This document shows positions 33,033 to 42,028 of a stretch of 64,000 nt of DNA, piece after piece. Position 1 is the stretch's first letter. Every line of letters starts with the position of its first letter. The stretch spans positions 2,914,001 through 2,978,000 of the forward strand of contig NZ_CP035806.1 in assembly GCF_004208635.1 (NCBI RefSeq). Reading direction: 5' to 3'. The position numbers were made by a program, and so were the translations under genes. The notes under the pieces were generated by a model. That model was given only the letters and a program-made list of their open reading frames with translations, made no database searches and was not told the DNA's origin. Source of the stretch: Leucobacter triazinivorans (GTDB taxonomy: Bacteria; Actinomycetota; Actinomycetes; Actinomycetales; Microbacteriaceae).

Positions 33033-34562
33033 CTACGCTACGCTCCGCCACTGATAGGTCTCGGGAGCCACGAATCTCGGCGCGATCTTGATCCTCGAGT
33101 AATCGAAGATACCGCCCATGAGTTGCGACTTCTCGATGCGGATATCCAGCAGCATTTTCAGGAGTCGGCGTTGTTCCAGCAGATCAAGAAGCTCCCACGC
33201 CGTCCGGATGTCATTGGCGTTGATGAGATCGAGAACCGTCGCATCAGCTACCGGAGGCACGGCTTCTCTCGCCGCTTGCTCGATCTGCGGTGTCAGTCGC
33301 TGTTCCACGTTTGCCAGCATCGCCAGGCTGATCTTGCCTTCTGCATACTGTTCGGCGGCCTGGTCCAGTCGGTCGCGGAGAGCGACCGCTTGCTCCTCGG
33401 CCTCGCGAACACGGTCGTTCCAGTTGTCATCAGAGCCAGCCAACACGGCCAGGCTCTCCGGAGTAGAGAGCCAGCTCAGCAAGGCTTCGAGCACGTAAGC
33501 GTCAGTACGCTCGACATCGATACTGATGCGACGGCATCCGATGTGCTGACACACATAGTTATTGCGGGGCTTTCCGTTCTTGCGCGGGACCACATTGAGA
33601 ACTCTCGCGAGGAACCGGCCGCAGAACCCGCACCTGGCGACGAACGACAGTAGCCACTTGGGGTGGCTGTGATTGTCTTCCTCGACATACCGAGTTCGGC
33701 GAGCCTTGTCTGCCAGGACCCTATTGACCTTCTCCCACTTCTCGATGGGGATGATCGCTGGCCAGTCGGCTTCTCCGATCACCTCGCCTTGGTACTTACG
33801 CAAGCCTGCGATCGTCGGGCTGCGGATGATCTGGACCAGCGTCGCGTTCATCCAGCCGCGTGTCTTGTCGCTCAGCGGCTTCATCGGCGTCGGGATGCCG
33901 TCGCGGTTCAGGCGCGTTATGATCCGGTTCACCGGCACCCCGTGGAGGATTTCGTCCACCGCAGTCGTGATGATCGCCGCCTTCTCAGGGTCTATCTCCT
34001 GTCGCAGCAGAACGCCGGTGTTCTCGTCGTAGACCCGCCGGTAGCCGTAGGGGAGTCGACCGTGTGGTCGCCCCTTCTGCGCATTCAGGCGCACAGTGCG
34101 CAGCTGTCGCTCGCGGATCACTGCGGCGTCCTTCTCCGCAGTCAGGAACTCAAGACCCATCATGAACGCGTCATCGCTGCGCGCGAAGTCATAGACCCGC
34201 CCCTTGGTCAAGTAGAGGACACCCGCGGCCTGGCACGCGGCGCGGAGTTGGATGTAGGCCGCGAGCTCGCGGCCGGCACGAGACGGCTCCCAAGTCACGA
34301 ATGCCGCGTACTCCTTGGAGGCGATGAGCTGCAGAGCTTCTTCGAAGCCTTCACGCTCGCGGGTTCGCCACTGTGAGGCGGAGCGATTGGCGTCGGTGAT
34401 GACCCTGGCTACCCTCCACCCCTGCTGGTCGCACCAGGAGCGACAATCAGTCTCTTGGTCGTCCGTGGATCGCATCAAGTAGTGGCGATCCATCGAAGCA
34501 CGGGTGTAGATCAAGGCGGCAGTCTCTGATTCGGGTGAGCGAGTGATTGCTTTGGCATCCAT
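33033..34562 (-). CDS. Large serine recombinase (integrase of the element)
   Basis: 509 residues. The N-terminal resolvase domain starts AALIYTRASMDRH with nucleophile Ser23. A recombinase domain (GRPHGRLPYGYRRVYDE; AIITTAVDEILHGVPVNRIITRLN; GWMNATLVQIIRSPTIAGLRKY) follows. The zinc-ribbon cysteines are CGFCGRFL and CQHIGCRRI, then a coiled-coil with QLEQ-type helices. This is the complete layout of a phage/ICE large serine integrase that joins attP and attB. It reads toward the conjugation module, and its 5' end lies 35 bases from the ABC-F gene fragment, so the attachment junction is probably in that gap. Confidence 0.93.
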   Translation of the reverse strand: MDAKAITRSPESETAALIYTRASMDRHYLMRSTDDQETDCRSWCDQQGWRVARVITDANRSASQWRTREREGFEEALQLIASKEYAAFVTWEPSRAGRELAAYIQLRAACQAAGVLYLTKGRVYDFARSDDAFMMGLEFLTAEKDAAVIRERQLRTVRLNAQKGRPHGRLPYGYRRVYDENTGVLLRQEIDPEKAAIITTAVDEILHGVPVNRIITRLNRDGIPTPMKPLSDKTRGWMNATLVQIIRSPTIAGLRKYQGEVIGEADWPAIIPIEKWEKVNRVLADKARRTRYVEEDNHSHPKWLLSFVARCGFCGRFLARVLNVVPRKNGKPRNNYVCQHIGCRRISIDVERTDAYVLEALLSWLSTPESLAVLAGSDDNWNDRVREAEEQAVALRDRLDQAAEQYAEGKISLAMLANVEQRLTPQIEQAAREAVPPVADATVLDLINANDIRTAWELLDLLEQRRLLKMLLDIRIEKSQLMGGIFDYSRIKIAPRFVAPETYQWRSVA

Positions 34563-34605
34563 AGTGGGCAGGTGCTCCTTCTGTATCTGCCCCGGACATG
34601 CTGGG
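34563..34605. other. Putative attachment junction (attR or attL)
   Basis: Between the integrase start codon and the ABC-F fragment, which begins at its DEPTNDLD-encoding bases. Large serine integrases act next to their own gene, so crossover near GAGCCGACC is plausible. The partner site is outside the window and the core cannot be defined. Confidence 0.5.
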
Positions 34606-35095
34606 TGAGCCGACCAACGATCTCGACACCGACATGCTCGCTGCGATGGAGGATCTGCTCGACTCGTGGCCGGGCACCCTCATCGTGGTGTCGCACGACC
34701 GGTACTTCTTGGAGCGCGTGACCGATCAGCAGTACGCGATCCTGGATCGGCGCCTGCGGCACCTCCCGGGCGGAGTGGACGAGTACCTGAAGCTGCGTGT
34801 CGCCGAGGATCGGATGGCCGAAGCCCCTGCGGCTGCGTTGAAAACCGCTGATCAAGCGGCGAAGCCCGCGCTTTCCGGTGCCGAGCTGCGCGCCACCGAG
34901 AAGGAGCTCTCTGCGGTGGAGCGCAAGATGGAGCGCCTGCAGTCAGACATCACGAAGTCACGAGACGGCCTCGCCGACCTCGACCAGACAGATTTCCAAC
35001 TACTCAACGTTGAGATGGCGAAGATCACTGCGCTAGAGGATGAAGTCACAGTCCTCGAGGAGCGCTGGCTCGAGCTATCTACGCTATTAGAGTAG
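34598..35095 (+). pseudogene. ABC-F ATPase, 3' fragment 1
   Basis: 165 codons starting exactly at the Walker-B/D-loop region (GEPTNDLDTDMLAAMEDLLD), then the H-loop (GTLIVVSHDRYFLERVTDQQYAILD) and a C-terminal coiled-coil ending VLEERWLELSTLLE. ABC-F proteins act on the ribosome. The 5' part with the first ATPase domain is missing here. This looks like the gene into which the integrase inserted the element; the 5' part should flank the other end. Confidence 0.85.
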
Positions 35096-35162
35096 TGGGG
35101 CTGATGCACGTTGAGGTGACATTCAACCTGGCTAGTTTCGGCTGGCCTGGAAGGATGAACCT

Positions 35163-35471
35163 ATGCCCCCTCGCTACCCCAAAGAGTTCCGTGACGACGT
35201 CATCCGGATCGCGTTGGATCGTGGCCCGGAAGTGACACTCGCGCAGATCGCGAGAGACTTCGGCATCCACGTCGGAACCCTCGATAGATGGTTGCGAGAA
35301 GAACGCGTCGAACAGGGCCAGAAATCTGGCGTCACACGTTCTGAGAACGCTGAGCTGCGTGAGCTTCGCAAATGCAACAAGCTCTTTGAGCAAGAGGTGG
35401 AAGTGCTCCGTCGCGTGGCCGCGTATCTCTCGCAGGCGCACCTACCGGGAACAGGCTCTGCCCGCTCGTAG
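35163..35471 (+). CDS. IS3-family OrfA of the relic
   Basis: 102 codons: MPPRYPKEFRDDVIRIAL, HTH (TLAQIARDFGIHVGTLDRWLREE), leucine-rich tail (LRELRKCNKLFEQEVEVLRRVAAYL). The frame is intact, but without a working OrfB it cannot transpose alone. Confidence 0.82.
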   Translation: MPPRYPKEFRDDVIRIALDRGPEVTLAQIARDFGIHVGTLDRWLREERVEQGQKSGVTRSENAELRELRKCNKLFEQEVEVLRRVAAYLSQAHLPGTGSARS

Positions 35472-35473
35472 CA

Positions 35474-35925
35474 GAGCTCGCCGGCGACGGGATTCCCGTC
35501 GTGGTGTCGTGCCGGGTATTGAAGCTTTCCCGCCAGCCGTGCTACCGCTGGTTACGCAACCCCGTCACTAAACGAGACCTTACGCAGGCGTATCGCGCGC
35601 ACGCGCTACACCACTTTATGGGGCATTACTGCGCGCGCTCACCGGTCATGGCATGGCCGGTTCGATGGGACGGGTGGGCGCTGCTGCCGATAACGCTGCG
35701 ATGGAGTCGTTCTTCAGCCTGCTCCAGAAGAACGTCCTGAATCGCAAGACCTGGGGCACCCGAGGCGAGCTCCGGTCAGCAATCGTGGCATGGATCGAGC
35801 GCACCTACCATCGACGCCGCAGACAGGTCAGATTGGGCCGTTTGACGCCGATCGAATACGAGACCATCATGAACAAACAGGTCGCACTCGCTGCCCAACC
35901 AAACTGTCACCAAAACGTGCATCAG
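35474..35925 (+). pseudogene. IS3-family OrfB remnant
   Basis: The N-terminal part (ELAGDGIPVVVSCRVLKLSRQPCYRWLRNPVTK) is followed, after a deletion near 35620-35635 and a frame change, by the C-terminal part (GMAGSMGRVGAAADNAAMESFFSLLQKNVL ... RLGRLTPIEYE). The segment with both catalytic Asp residues is gone. The frame also lacks its own stop and reads out of the element. Confidence 0.85.
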
Positions 35926-36002
35926 ACCGTTGAGGCGTTGGAGCGCCCTGGCAATGTGTCTGGGGTAGCCGCGTCAGGGAACTGCGGCCGGACACTATCC
36001 AG

Positions 36003-36422
36003 TCAGGGCACCCACGGATTGAGGAGTTCGACCCCGGTCTCAGCGAAGTCCTTTGTGTTGCGGGTTGCGCAGCTTGCCCGGTGGCTACGGCAGATCGCTG
36101 CGATCTGGGCATCGGCCATCGTGATCGGAAGGCCGGATCGTTCTCGGGCTACCACGATATCTGCATAGTGCTCGGCGGCAGCATCATCGAACCCCAGAAC
36201 CGCGCTCGTATCTCGATACGACTGCATCGCCGTGTTGATGCTCGTCATGAGTACCGATTTGCGGCGGCCGTCTGGCCGTCGGCGAACACCGGCGAGGAGC
36301 TCGGCGAGCGTGATCGTCGTGATAGCCACGTCTCCGGTGAGTGATTCGAGCCAGGCAACGACCTGGGGGTTCGGTTGCGGCTTGAACACCTCCGAGATCA
36401 CGTTCGTGTCGAGAACGATCAC
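36003..36422 (-). CDS. PIN-domain toxin (FitB/VapC-like)
   Basis: 139 residues. PIN-domain acidic residues are in MIVLDTNVISEVF, TLAELLAG, ITMADAQIAAI and TRNTKDF. FitB/VapC proteins are magnesium ribonucleases, silenced by the cognate antitoxin. The start overlaps the antitoxin stop (ATGA), the usual antitoxin-first order. Confidence 0.92.
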   Translation of the reverse strand: MIVLDTNVISEVFKPQPNPQVVAWLESLTGDVAITTITLAELLAGVRRRPDGRRKSVLMTSINTAMQSYRDTSAVLGFDDAAAEHYADIVVARERSGLPITMADAQIAAICRSHRASCATRNTKDFAETGVELLNPWVP

Positions 36423-36652
36423 TCGAGATCCACCATCCGTGCCGCGTCGGTGCGTGCCGGAATCTGCAACTCATCAATCCCGCCCACATCTTGGGCTGCC
36501 TGCATGAGTGCCAGCCCGACATGAGGGCGACGAGCGGCCCGAGTCAGAATGTCACGAACCTCCGCCTCCATGGAGCGGCCGTGCTCCTTTGCCTGCTGCG
36601 TCAGGCGCTGCTTGACCGACTCATCGAGCCCGCGAACCATAATCGATGTCAT
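36419..36652 (-). CDS. FitA-like ribbon-helix-helix antitoxin
   Basis: 77 residues from ATG at 36652; the frame is open to 36688. The Arc/FitA pattern is MTSIMVRGLDESVKQRLTQQ then AKEHGRSMEAEVRDILTRAA. The C-terminal part wraps the toxin. It should bind and repress its own promoter; AGTGCTAACACT-like sequence about 36680-36695 could be the operator. Confidence 0.88.
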   Translation of the reverse strand: MTSIMVRGLDESVKQRLTQQAKEHGRSMEAEVRDILTRAARRPHVGLALMQAAQDVGGIDELQIPARTDAARMVDLE

Positions 36653-36747
36653 CACTCTCACCTCCACCGAACGAGTGCTAACACTCATGCTAGCACTTTG
36701 CCTGTAGGGCCAGCCGCGAGTTCCTCGAGGTCGCCGATTTCCATCTG

Positions 36748-37935
36748 TCAGCCTCGATCCGGGGTTCTCGGGCTGATGATCACTCGTTCGGGTTGTACGC
36801 TGTTGGGTCCGTGTCGGGGTGCCTGGGTGATGCGGATGTCGAAGAGGAGCTTGAGGATGCGTCGTTGCTCGAGCAGACCGATGTTGTCCCAGGCGTTCTG
36901 GATGTCTTCGGCGGTGAGGACGTTCCGCACTCCGTCATCGACGATGGTCGGAGTCGCGGCCTTCTGCGCTTCTTCGATCTGCGGCCGCAAGGTGCTCTCG
37001 ATACGAGCAAGGACCGGGGCGCTGATCGCGCCGGCGATGAACTGATCCGTCGCATCATCGAGACGAGCCTGCAGCTCAGTGGTGAGCTTCTCGGCATCTA
37101 CTGATCGTTCGTGCCAGCTGTCGTCGTCGGCACTCAGCGCGGCGATGCTGTCCGGGCGGCTGAGCCACGCGACCGCAGCAGCTGAGACGTATTCATCGAG
37201 CCACTCAGAGGCGATCATGACTTTCATACAGCCTCGGAAGCGGCAGGCATAGCGGCGGGCCCTCGGGCCACCGTTCTTGCTGCGATTCTTGTTGGTCGTA
37301 TGTGCGAGAGCTCTTCCGCAATAGTGGCATTTCGCGATGTGCGACAGTAGCGCCTTCGGCGTAACGCCATCGTGGTGATGGATCCTGCGTGCGGGATCGA
37401 ACAGGATCGTCTGCAGCCGCGCGAAATCACTCTCTGAGATCAACGGCTCCCATGCCGCGTCGCCGACCACTTTCCCGGTAGACGCGTTTGCCTGCGATCG
37501 TGGGGTTCCGCAAGATCTGCTTGATCGTGATCGCACTCCACCCGCGGCTGGTGTCTTCGTCTCTCGGTTTTTGGGGGAGTGGCTCGCCAAGGTCTTGCAG
37601 CATGTTCGCGACTTTGAAGCTGTCGCACCCGAGAGAATCTCGCGCGCCATCATCTTCACGAGCTCACCAGTGTGCGGGTCGGGCTCTTGTCTGATCAGTG
37701 CCCGAGTGTGCTCGTCGTAAATGCGGCGGTACCCGAACGGGAGCCTGCCGTGCGGGCGTCCGCGTTCAGCGTTGAGTTTCACCGTGCGGAGCTGGCGTTC
37801 GCGCATGGTGTTCGCGTCGGCTTCCGCACGGAGGAACTCGAACCCGAGCATGAACGCGTCATCTGAGCGTGAGAAATCGTAGACGCGACCGTGGGTCATG
37901 TACAGCACCCCGGCCTGCTGGCAGGCGGCGGGCGC
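36748..37935 (-). pseudogene. Second large serine recombinase, truncated and frameshifted
   Basis: Homologous to the intact integrase (AACQQAGVLYMTHGRVYDFSRSDDAFMLGFEFL; GRPHGRLPFGYRRIYDEHT; zinc-ribbon CHYCGRAL and CRFRGCM), but the N-terminal catalytic domain with the nucleophile serine is missing. Homology ends at 37935, where the repeat zone begins. Between about 37510 and 37650 the conserved reading (SFKVANMLQDLGEPLPQKPR; GWSAITIKQILRNPTIAGK) is in a different frame, so two compensating frameshifts are present. Inactive remnant of an earlier element. Confidence 0.87.
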
Positions 37936-37992
37936 GCTGATCCCTCTCGCCATTCTGCGGGAGCGAAGCGCGTCGCAGGATCCAGATCCAAC

Positions 37993-38256
37993 GTGGATCC
38001 TGCGACTTCGCGCAGGATGACGGAGGTGGATCCTGCGACTTCGCGCAGGATGACGGAGGTGGATCCCGCGACTTCGCGCAGGATGACGGAGGTGGATCTT
38101 GCGGCTTCGCGCAGGATGACGGAGGTGGATCCTGCGACTTCGCGCAGGATGACGGAGGTGGATCCTGCGACTTCGCGCAGGATGACGGAGGTGGATCTTG
38201 CGACTTTGCGCAGGATGACGGAGGTGGATCCTGCGACTTCGCGCAGGATGACGGAG
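37993..38256. repeat. Eight tandem 33-bp palindromic repeats
   Basis: Unit GTGGATCCTGCG-ACTTCG-CGCAGGATGACGGAG, eight copies head to tail with five scattered substitutions (units 3, 4 and 7). Each unit holds the inverted repeat ATCCTGCG / CGCAGGAT. A partial, inverted copy (GTCGCAGGATCC) precedes the array at about 37971. The array bridges the recombinase remnant and the second ABC-F fragment. The frame through it (MTEVDPATSRR repeats) is not believed to be a protein. It is not a CRISPR: there are no spacers. Confidence 0.93.
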
Positions 38257-38257
38257 G

Positions 38258-38416
38258 CTGCAGGCCGACGCGGCGAAGGCTCGCGACGGTCTCGCGATGC
38301 TCGACCAGAGCGACTACACCCTGCTGAACGCGGAGATGACGAAGATCACCGCGATCGAGGACGAGGTCGCGGCGCTCGAGGAGCGCTGGCTGGAGCTGTC
38401 GGCGCTCCTCGAGTAG
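38258..38416 (+). pseudogene. ABC-F ATPase, 3' fragment 2
   Basis: 53 codons, starting directly at the last repeat: LQADAAKARDGLAMLDQSDY ... EERWLELSALLE. It matches the end of fragment 1 at about 73% of 48 residues, so it comes from a different ABC-F gene of the same type. It is probably the original chromosomal 3' end. All of its ATPase domains are missing. Confidence 0.85.
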
Positions 38417-38603
38417 GGTCCGCCGGCGGGGCGGGCGGGTGTCGACTCGGCTGCGCCTCGCTCGACCGGCGGGCCGACGTCGGCGTCACCCCCTGAGGGT
38501 GAGACCGGCAGTGCTGCTCCGCCCGTGCGGCCGATACTGGGGCCCTGGCCGCTCCGCGGGGCGCGGTCGGAGACCCGATTCCGGCTCGACGAAGGGCAGC
38601 ACC

Positions 38604-40103
38604 ATGGCAGAGCAGCCGAACATCCTGATCATCTGGGGAGACGACATCGGACAGTCGAACCTCAGCTGCTACAGCGACGGCGTGATGGGCTATCGCACGG
38701 AGCACATCGACCGGATCGCCGAGGAGGGGGCGCGCTTCACCGACTACTACGGCGAGCAGAGCTGCACGGCGGGACGCGCGGCGTTCATCACCGGCCAGAA
38801 CCCCTATCGCACCGGCCTCACGAAGGTGGGCATGCCCGGTGCCGACGTCGGCCTGCGGGCCGACGATCCCACGATCGCCACCGCGCTCAAAGACGCGGGC
38901 TACGCGACGGGGCAGTTCGGCAAGAACCACCTGGGCGATCGCGACGAGTTCCTGCCCACCGCCCACGGCTTCGACGAGTTCTTCGGCAATCTCTACCACC
39001 TGAACGCGGAGGAGGAGCCCGAGTTGCCCGACTACCCGCGCGAGGAGGACTACCCGAACTTCCGCAAGAACTTCGGCCCGCGCGGGGTGATCCGATCCTG
39101 GGCGAACGACGACGGCACGCAGCGCATCGAAGACACCGGCCCGCTCACGAAGAAGCGCATGGAGACCGTCGACGAGGAGTTCCGCGACGCGGCCATCGAC
39201 TTCATGCAGCGCAAGGTCGAGGGCGACGAGCCGTTCTTCCTCTGGTTCAACTCGAGCCACATGCACTTCCGCACCCACCCGAAGCCGGAGAGCATCGGGC
39301 GCGCGGGTCGCTGGCAGTCCGAGTACCACGACACGATGCTCGACCACGACGACCTCGTGGGCGACCTGCTCGGCACGCTCGACGAGCTGGGGATCGCCGA
39401 GAACACGATCGTCGTGTACTCGACCGACAACGGCCCGCACATGAACAGCTGGCCGGACGCGGGAATGACCCCCTTCCGCAACGAGAAGAACTCGAACTGG
39501 GAGGGCGCGTACCGGGTGCCCGCCCTGGTCCGCTGGCCCGGACGCATCGAACCGGGCCAGGTGCTCGACGGCATCGTGAGCCACAGCGATTGGTTCGTGA
39601 CGCTGCTCGCGGCGGCCGGGGTGCCGGACATCGCCGACCGCCTGCGCTCGGGCACGACGCTGAACGGCCAGGAGTACCACGTTCACCTCGACGGCTACAA
39701 CCAGCTCGACTACCTGACGGGTGCCGCCGAGGAGAGCCCCCGGAAGCACTTCTTCTACGTCTCGGACGACGGCGATCTCACCGCGCTGAGATTCGACAAC
39801 TGGAAGTTCGTGTTCCTCGAGCAGCGCGCCGTCGGCACGCTCTCCATCTGGCAGGAGCCCTACATCGAGCTGAGATTCCCCAAGCTCTTCAACCTCCGCA
39901 CCGATCCCTACGAGCGGGCCGACATCACCTCGAACACCTACTGGGACTGGGTGCTCGACCACGTCTTCCTGTTCGTGCCGGCGCAGAGCTACGTCGCGAG
40001 CATGCTCGCCAGCCTCGCCGAGTTCCCGGCCCGGCAGAAGCCGGCGAGCTTCAGCATCGACCAGGTCATGGCCAAGCTGCAGGCGGGGGCCACGAGCGCA
40101 TGA
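38604..40103 (+). CDS. Type I sulfatase (arylsulfatase family)
   Basis: 499 residues from ATG at 38604. The N-terminal metal site is NILIIWGDDIGQSNLSCYS. The modified cysteine is Cys54 in SCTAGRAAFITGQNPYRTGL (C-x-A-x-R). Lys/His ligands are in GQFGKNHLGD and the DNG motif in VVYSTDNGPHMNSW. There is no signal peptide, so it is likely cytosolic. The substrate is unknown. Cys54 must become formylglycine, and the maturase gene follows immediately (ATGA overlap). Confidence 0.93.
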   Translation: MAEQPNILIIWGDDIGQSNLSCYSDGVMGYRTEHIDRIAEEGARFTDYYGEQSCTAGRAAFITGQNPYRTGLTKVGMPGADVGLRADDPTIATALKDAGYATGQFGKNHLGDRDEFLPTAHGFDEFFGNLYHLNAEEEPELPDYPREEDYPNFRKNFGPRGVIRSWANDDGTQRIEDTGPLTKKRMETVDEEFRDAAIDFMQRKVEGDEPFFLWFNSSHMHFRTHPKPESIGRAGRWQSEYHDTMLDHDDLVGDLLGTLDELGIAENTIVVYSTDNGPHMNSWPDAGMTPFRNEKNSNWEGAYRVPALVRWPGRIEPGQVLDGIVSHSDWFVTLLAAAGVPDIADRLRSGTTLNGQEYHVHLDGYNQLDYLTGAAEESPRKHFFYVSDDGDLTALRFDNWKFVFLEQRAVGTLSIWQEPYIELRFPKLFNLRTDPYERADITSNTYWDWVLDHVFLFVPAQSYVASMLASLAEFPARQKPASFSIDQVMAKLQAGATSA

Positions 40104-41035
40104 CCCGTGTGGAGCTCGCGGGCGGCGAGTTCTGGATGGGGTCGGACGCGCACTATCCGGAGGAGGCGCCGGCCCACCGCGTGCGGGTCGGCCCCTTCGG
40201 GATCGACGCCCATCAGGTCACGAACGCCCGCTTCGCCGAGTTCGTCTCGGCGACCGGGTACGTGACGGTCGCCGAGCGCCCACTCGATCCGCAGGAGTTC
40301 CCCGGTGCTCCGGCGGAGAACCTGCTGCCGGGCTCCATGGTCTTCACCCCCACCCCCGGGCCCGTCGATCTCCGTCATCTCAGCCAGTGGTGGGAGTGGA
40401 CCCCGGGGGCCTCCTGGCGGCATCCCGAGGGGCCCGCGTCCGGCATCGACGAGCGCGGCGACCACCCCGTGGTGCACGTCGCGCACGAGGACGCCGAAGC
40501 ATTCTGCTCCTGGGCCGGCGCGGTGCTGCCGAGCGAGGCGGAGTGGGAGTTCGCGGCGAGGGGAGGGCTCGATCGCGCCGAGTTCACCTGGGGAGCCGAG
40601 CGGCAGCCGGACGGCCGTATCATGGCGAACACGTGGGACGGTCCCGATTTCCCGTGGCGCTCCAGCGGCGAGTCGGGGTTCGCGCGCACCGCGCCGGTCG
40701 GATCGTTCCCGGCCAACGGATTCGGTCTCTTCGACACTGCCGGCAATGTCTGGGAGTGGACCGCCGACTGGTGGTCCGGGCACCCCGCCGAGGCCGCGTC
40801 CGACTGCTGCGTGCCGGTGGACCCGCGCGGGGGCGCCGCCGAGGGCAGCCTCGATCCGCGGCAACCGCAGTTCCGGGTGCCGCGCAAGGTGATCAAGGGC
40901 GGATCCCACCTCTGCGCCGACAGCTACTGCCTGCGCTACCGGCCGGCCGCGCGGCGGCCCCAGATGATCGACACCGGTATGAGTCACGTCGGCTTCCGCT
41001 GCGCGTGGCGGACGAGCGACGAGGAGACACGATGA
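40100..41035 (+). CDS. Formylglycine-generating enzyme (sulfatase maturase)
   Basis: 311 residues. The FGE-sulfatase fold is MTRVELAGGEFWMGSDAHYP, HQVTNARFAEFV, RLPSEAEWEFAARGG-like (LPSEAEWEFAARGGLD), GLFDTAGNVWEWTADWW and the active-site pair Cys272 and Cys277 in GGSHLCADSYCLRYRPAARR, which bind copper in aerobic FGEs. It oxidises the sulfatase cysteine with O2. It is coupled to the sulfatase upstream and the HAD gene downstream. Confidence 0.94.
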   Translation: MTRVELAGGEFWMGSDAHYPEEAPAHRVRVGPFGIDAHQVTNARFAEFVSATGYVTVAERPLDPQEFPGAPAENLLPGSMVFTPTPGPVDLRHLSQWWEWTPGASWRHPEGPASGIDERGDHPVVHVAHEDAEAFCSWAGAVLPSEAEWEFAARGGLDRAEFTWGAERQPDGRIMANTWDGPDFPWRSSGESGFARTAPVGSFPANGFGLFDTAGNVWEWTADWWSGHPAEAASDCCVPVDPRGGAAEGSLDPRQPQFRVPRKVIKGGSHLCADSYCLRYRPAARRPQMIDTGMSHVGFRCAWRTSDEETR

Positions 41036-41922
41036 TCCTTCCATCCTGGCGGCCGGGGGCCGCACGAGACCGGCTCGTCGCGCTGCTCGACGCGAGCGAG
41101 GAGATCCCGGAGGAGGAGCGGCTCGCGGTGTTCGACAACGACGGCACCCTGTGGTGCGAGCGCCCGCACTACGTGCAGGAGGCGTTTCTCATCGACGCGC
41201 TGGCGCGCCGGGCCGCCGAGGATCCCGCGCTGCGCGAGCGAGAGGAGTTTCGGGCGCTGCTCGATGCCGATGCGGAGGCGATCGGGCGGATCGGGATGGT
41301 GCGCATCGCGGTGGCGCTGATGGAGCTGTTCGCCGGTCAGGATCCGCGCGACTACACCTCCGAATCGCGCGCGTTCGCGGAGCGCTGGGTGCATCCGACC
41401 CTCGGTGTGCACTGCGAGGGACTGGTCTATCTGCCGATGCTCGAACTGCTCGAGGAGTTGCGCCGTCGGGGCTGGACGATCGGGATCGTGTCGGGCGGCG
41501 GCGTCGAGTTCGTGCGCGCGGTCTCTCGGAGGCTCTACGGCGTGCCGCCCGAGCTGGTGGTCGGCAGCGTGATCGAGCACGAGCTGACCGACGACGGCGA
41601 GCTGCGGCGCACGGCGAAGATCCTGGGCGCCGTGAACGAGGGGGCGACCAAGGTCATGAACCTCCAGGGGGCTCTCGGGCGCCGGCCGCGCTTCGCGGCG
41701 GGCAACTCGGGGGGCGATACCGAGATGCTCGCCTGGACCGCGGCAGGCGGCGGGCTCGCGCTCGTGCTCGAGCACGACGACGCCGAGCGGGAGTTCGCCT
41801 ACGAGGGGCGCGCCGAGAGCTTCGCCCAGGCCGAGAGCCTGGGCGATACGGCGCGCCGCGAGGGGTGGGCCGTCGTCAGCATGCGCGACGACTGGGATCG
41901 GGTCTTCCCGCCCGCCGGGTGA
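41032..41922 (+). CDS. HAD-superfamily phosphatase
   Basis: 296 residues, ATG at 41032 overlapping the FGE stop. HAD motifs: I in LAVFDNDGTLWCERP (nucleophile Asp), II in GIVSGGGVEFVRAV, III Lys near TAKILGAVNEG, IV in AAGNSGGDTEMLAW. The phosphoserine-phosphatase-like cap fits a small phosphorylated substrate. Third gene of the sulfatase operon; its substrate is unknown. Confidence 0.87.
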   Translation: MILPSWRPGAARDRLVALLDASEEIPEEERLAVFDNDGTLWCERPHYVQEAFLIDALARRAAEDPALREREEFRALLDADAEAIGRIGMVRIAVALMELFAGQDPRDYTSESRAFAERWVHPTLGVHCEGLVYLPMLELLEELRRRGWTIGIVSGGGVEFVRAVSRRLYGVPPELVVGSVIEHELTDDGELRRTAKILGAVNEGATKVMNLQGALGRRPRFAAGNSGGDTEMLAWTAAGGGLALVLEHDDAEREFAYEGRAESFAQAESLGDTARREGWAVVSMRDDWDRVFPPAG

Positions 41923-42028
41923 CGGCGCCGCCCGGAGGCGCCGAGACGAGCCGCGACGGCGAGGAGGCGTGCGGATAGCATGGCCGTAGCCGGTCGTGCG
42001 ACCGCGCAGTATCAGAGAGGATCCAGCC

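Larger units (their letters stand above)
35101..35925 (+). mobile_element. IS3-family element with internal deletion
   Basis: Inverted repeats CTGATGCACGTT (35101-35112) and AACGTGCATCAG (35914-35925), extended by GGTGACA-type sequence, enclose an intact OrfA and a gutted OrfB. The 825-bp length against about 1.25 kb for relatives shows an internal loss of about 0.4 kb. It starts 5 bases after the ABC-F stop codon. Confidence 0.82.

Noticed and set aside
32915-33091. Small ORF from GTG overlapping the DUF4913 stop
   Set aside because: Its coding potential is made of the perfect 16-bp terminator stem, and it runs antisense into the integrase 3' end.
37993-38256. CRISPR-like array
   Set aside because: The units are contiguous, without spacers, and no cas genes are present.
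37891-38496. Open frame with repeated MTEVDPATSRR
   Set aside because: It is produced by 33-bp tandem repeats (a multiple of three), spans a pseudogene junction and has no SD.
38525-40099. In-frame upstream extension of the FGE gene
   Set aside because: It overlaps the whole sulfatase in another frame with Arg-rich nonsense; the ATGA start at 40100 fits the family.
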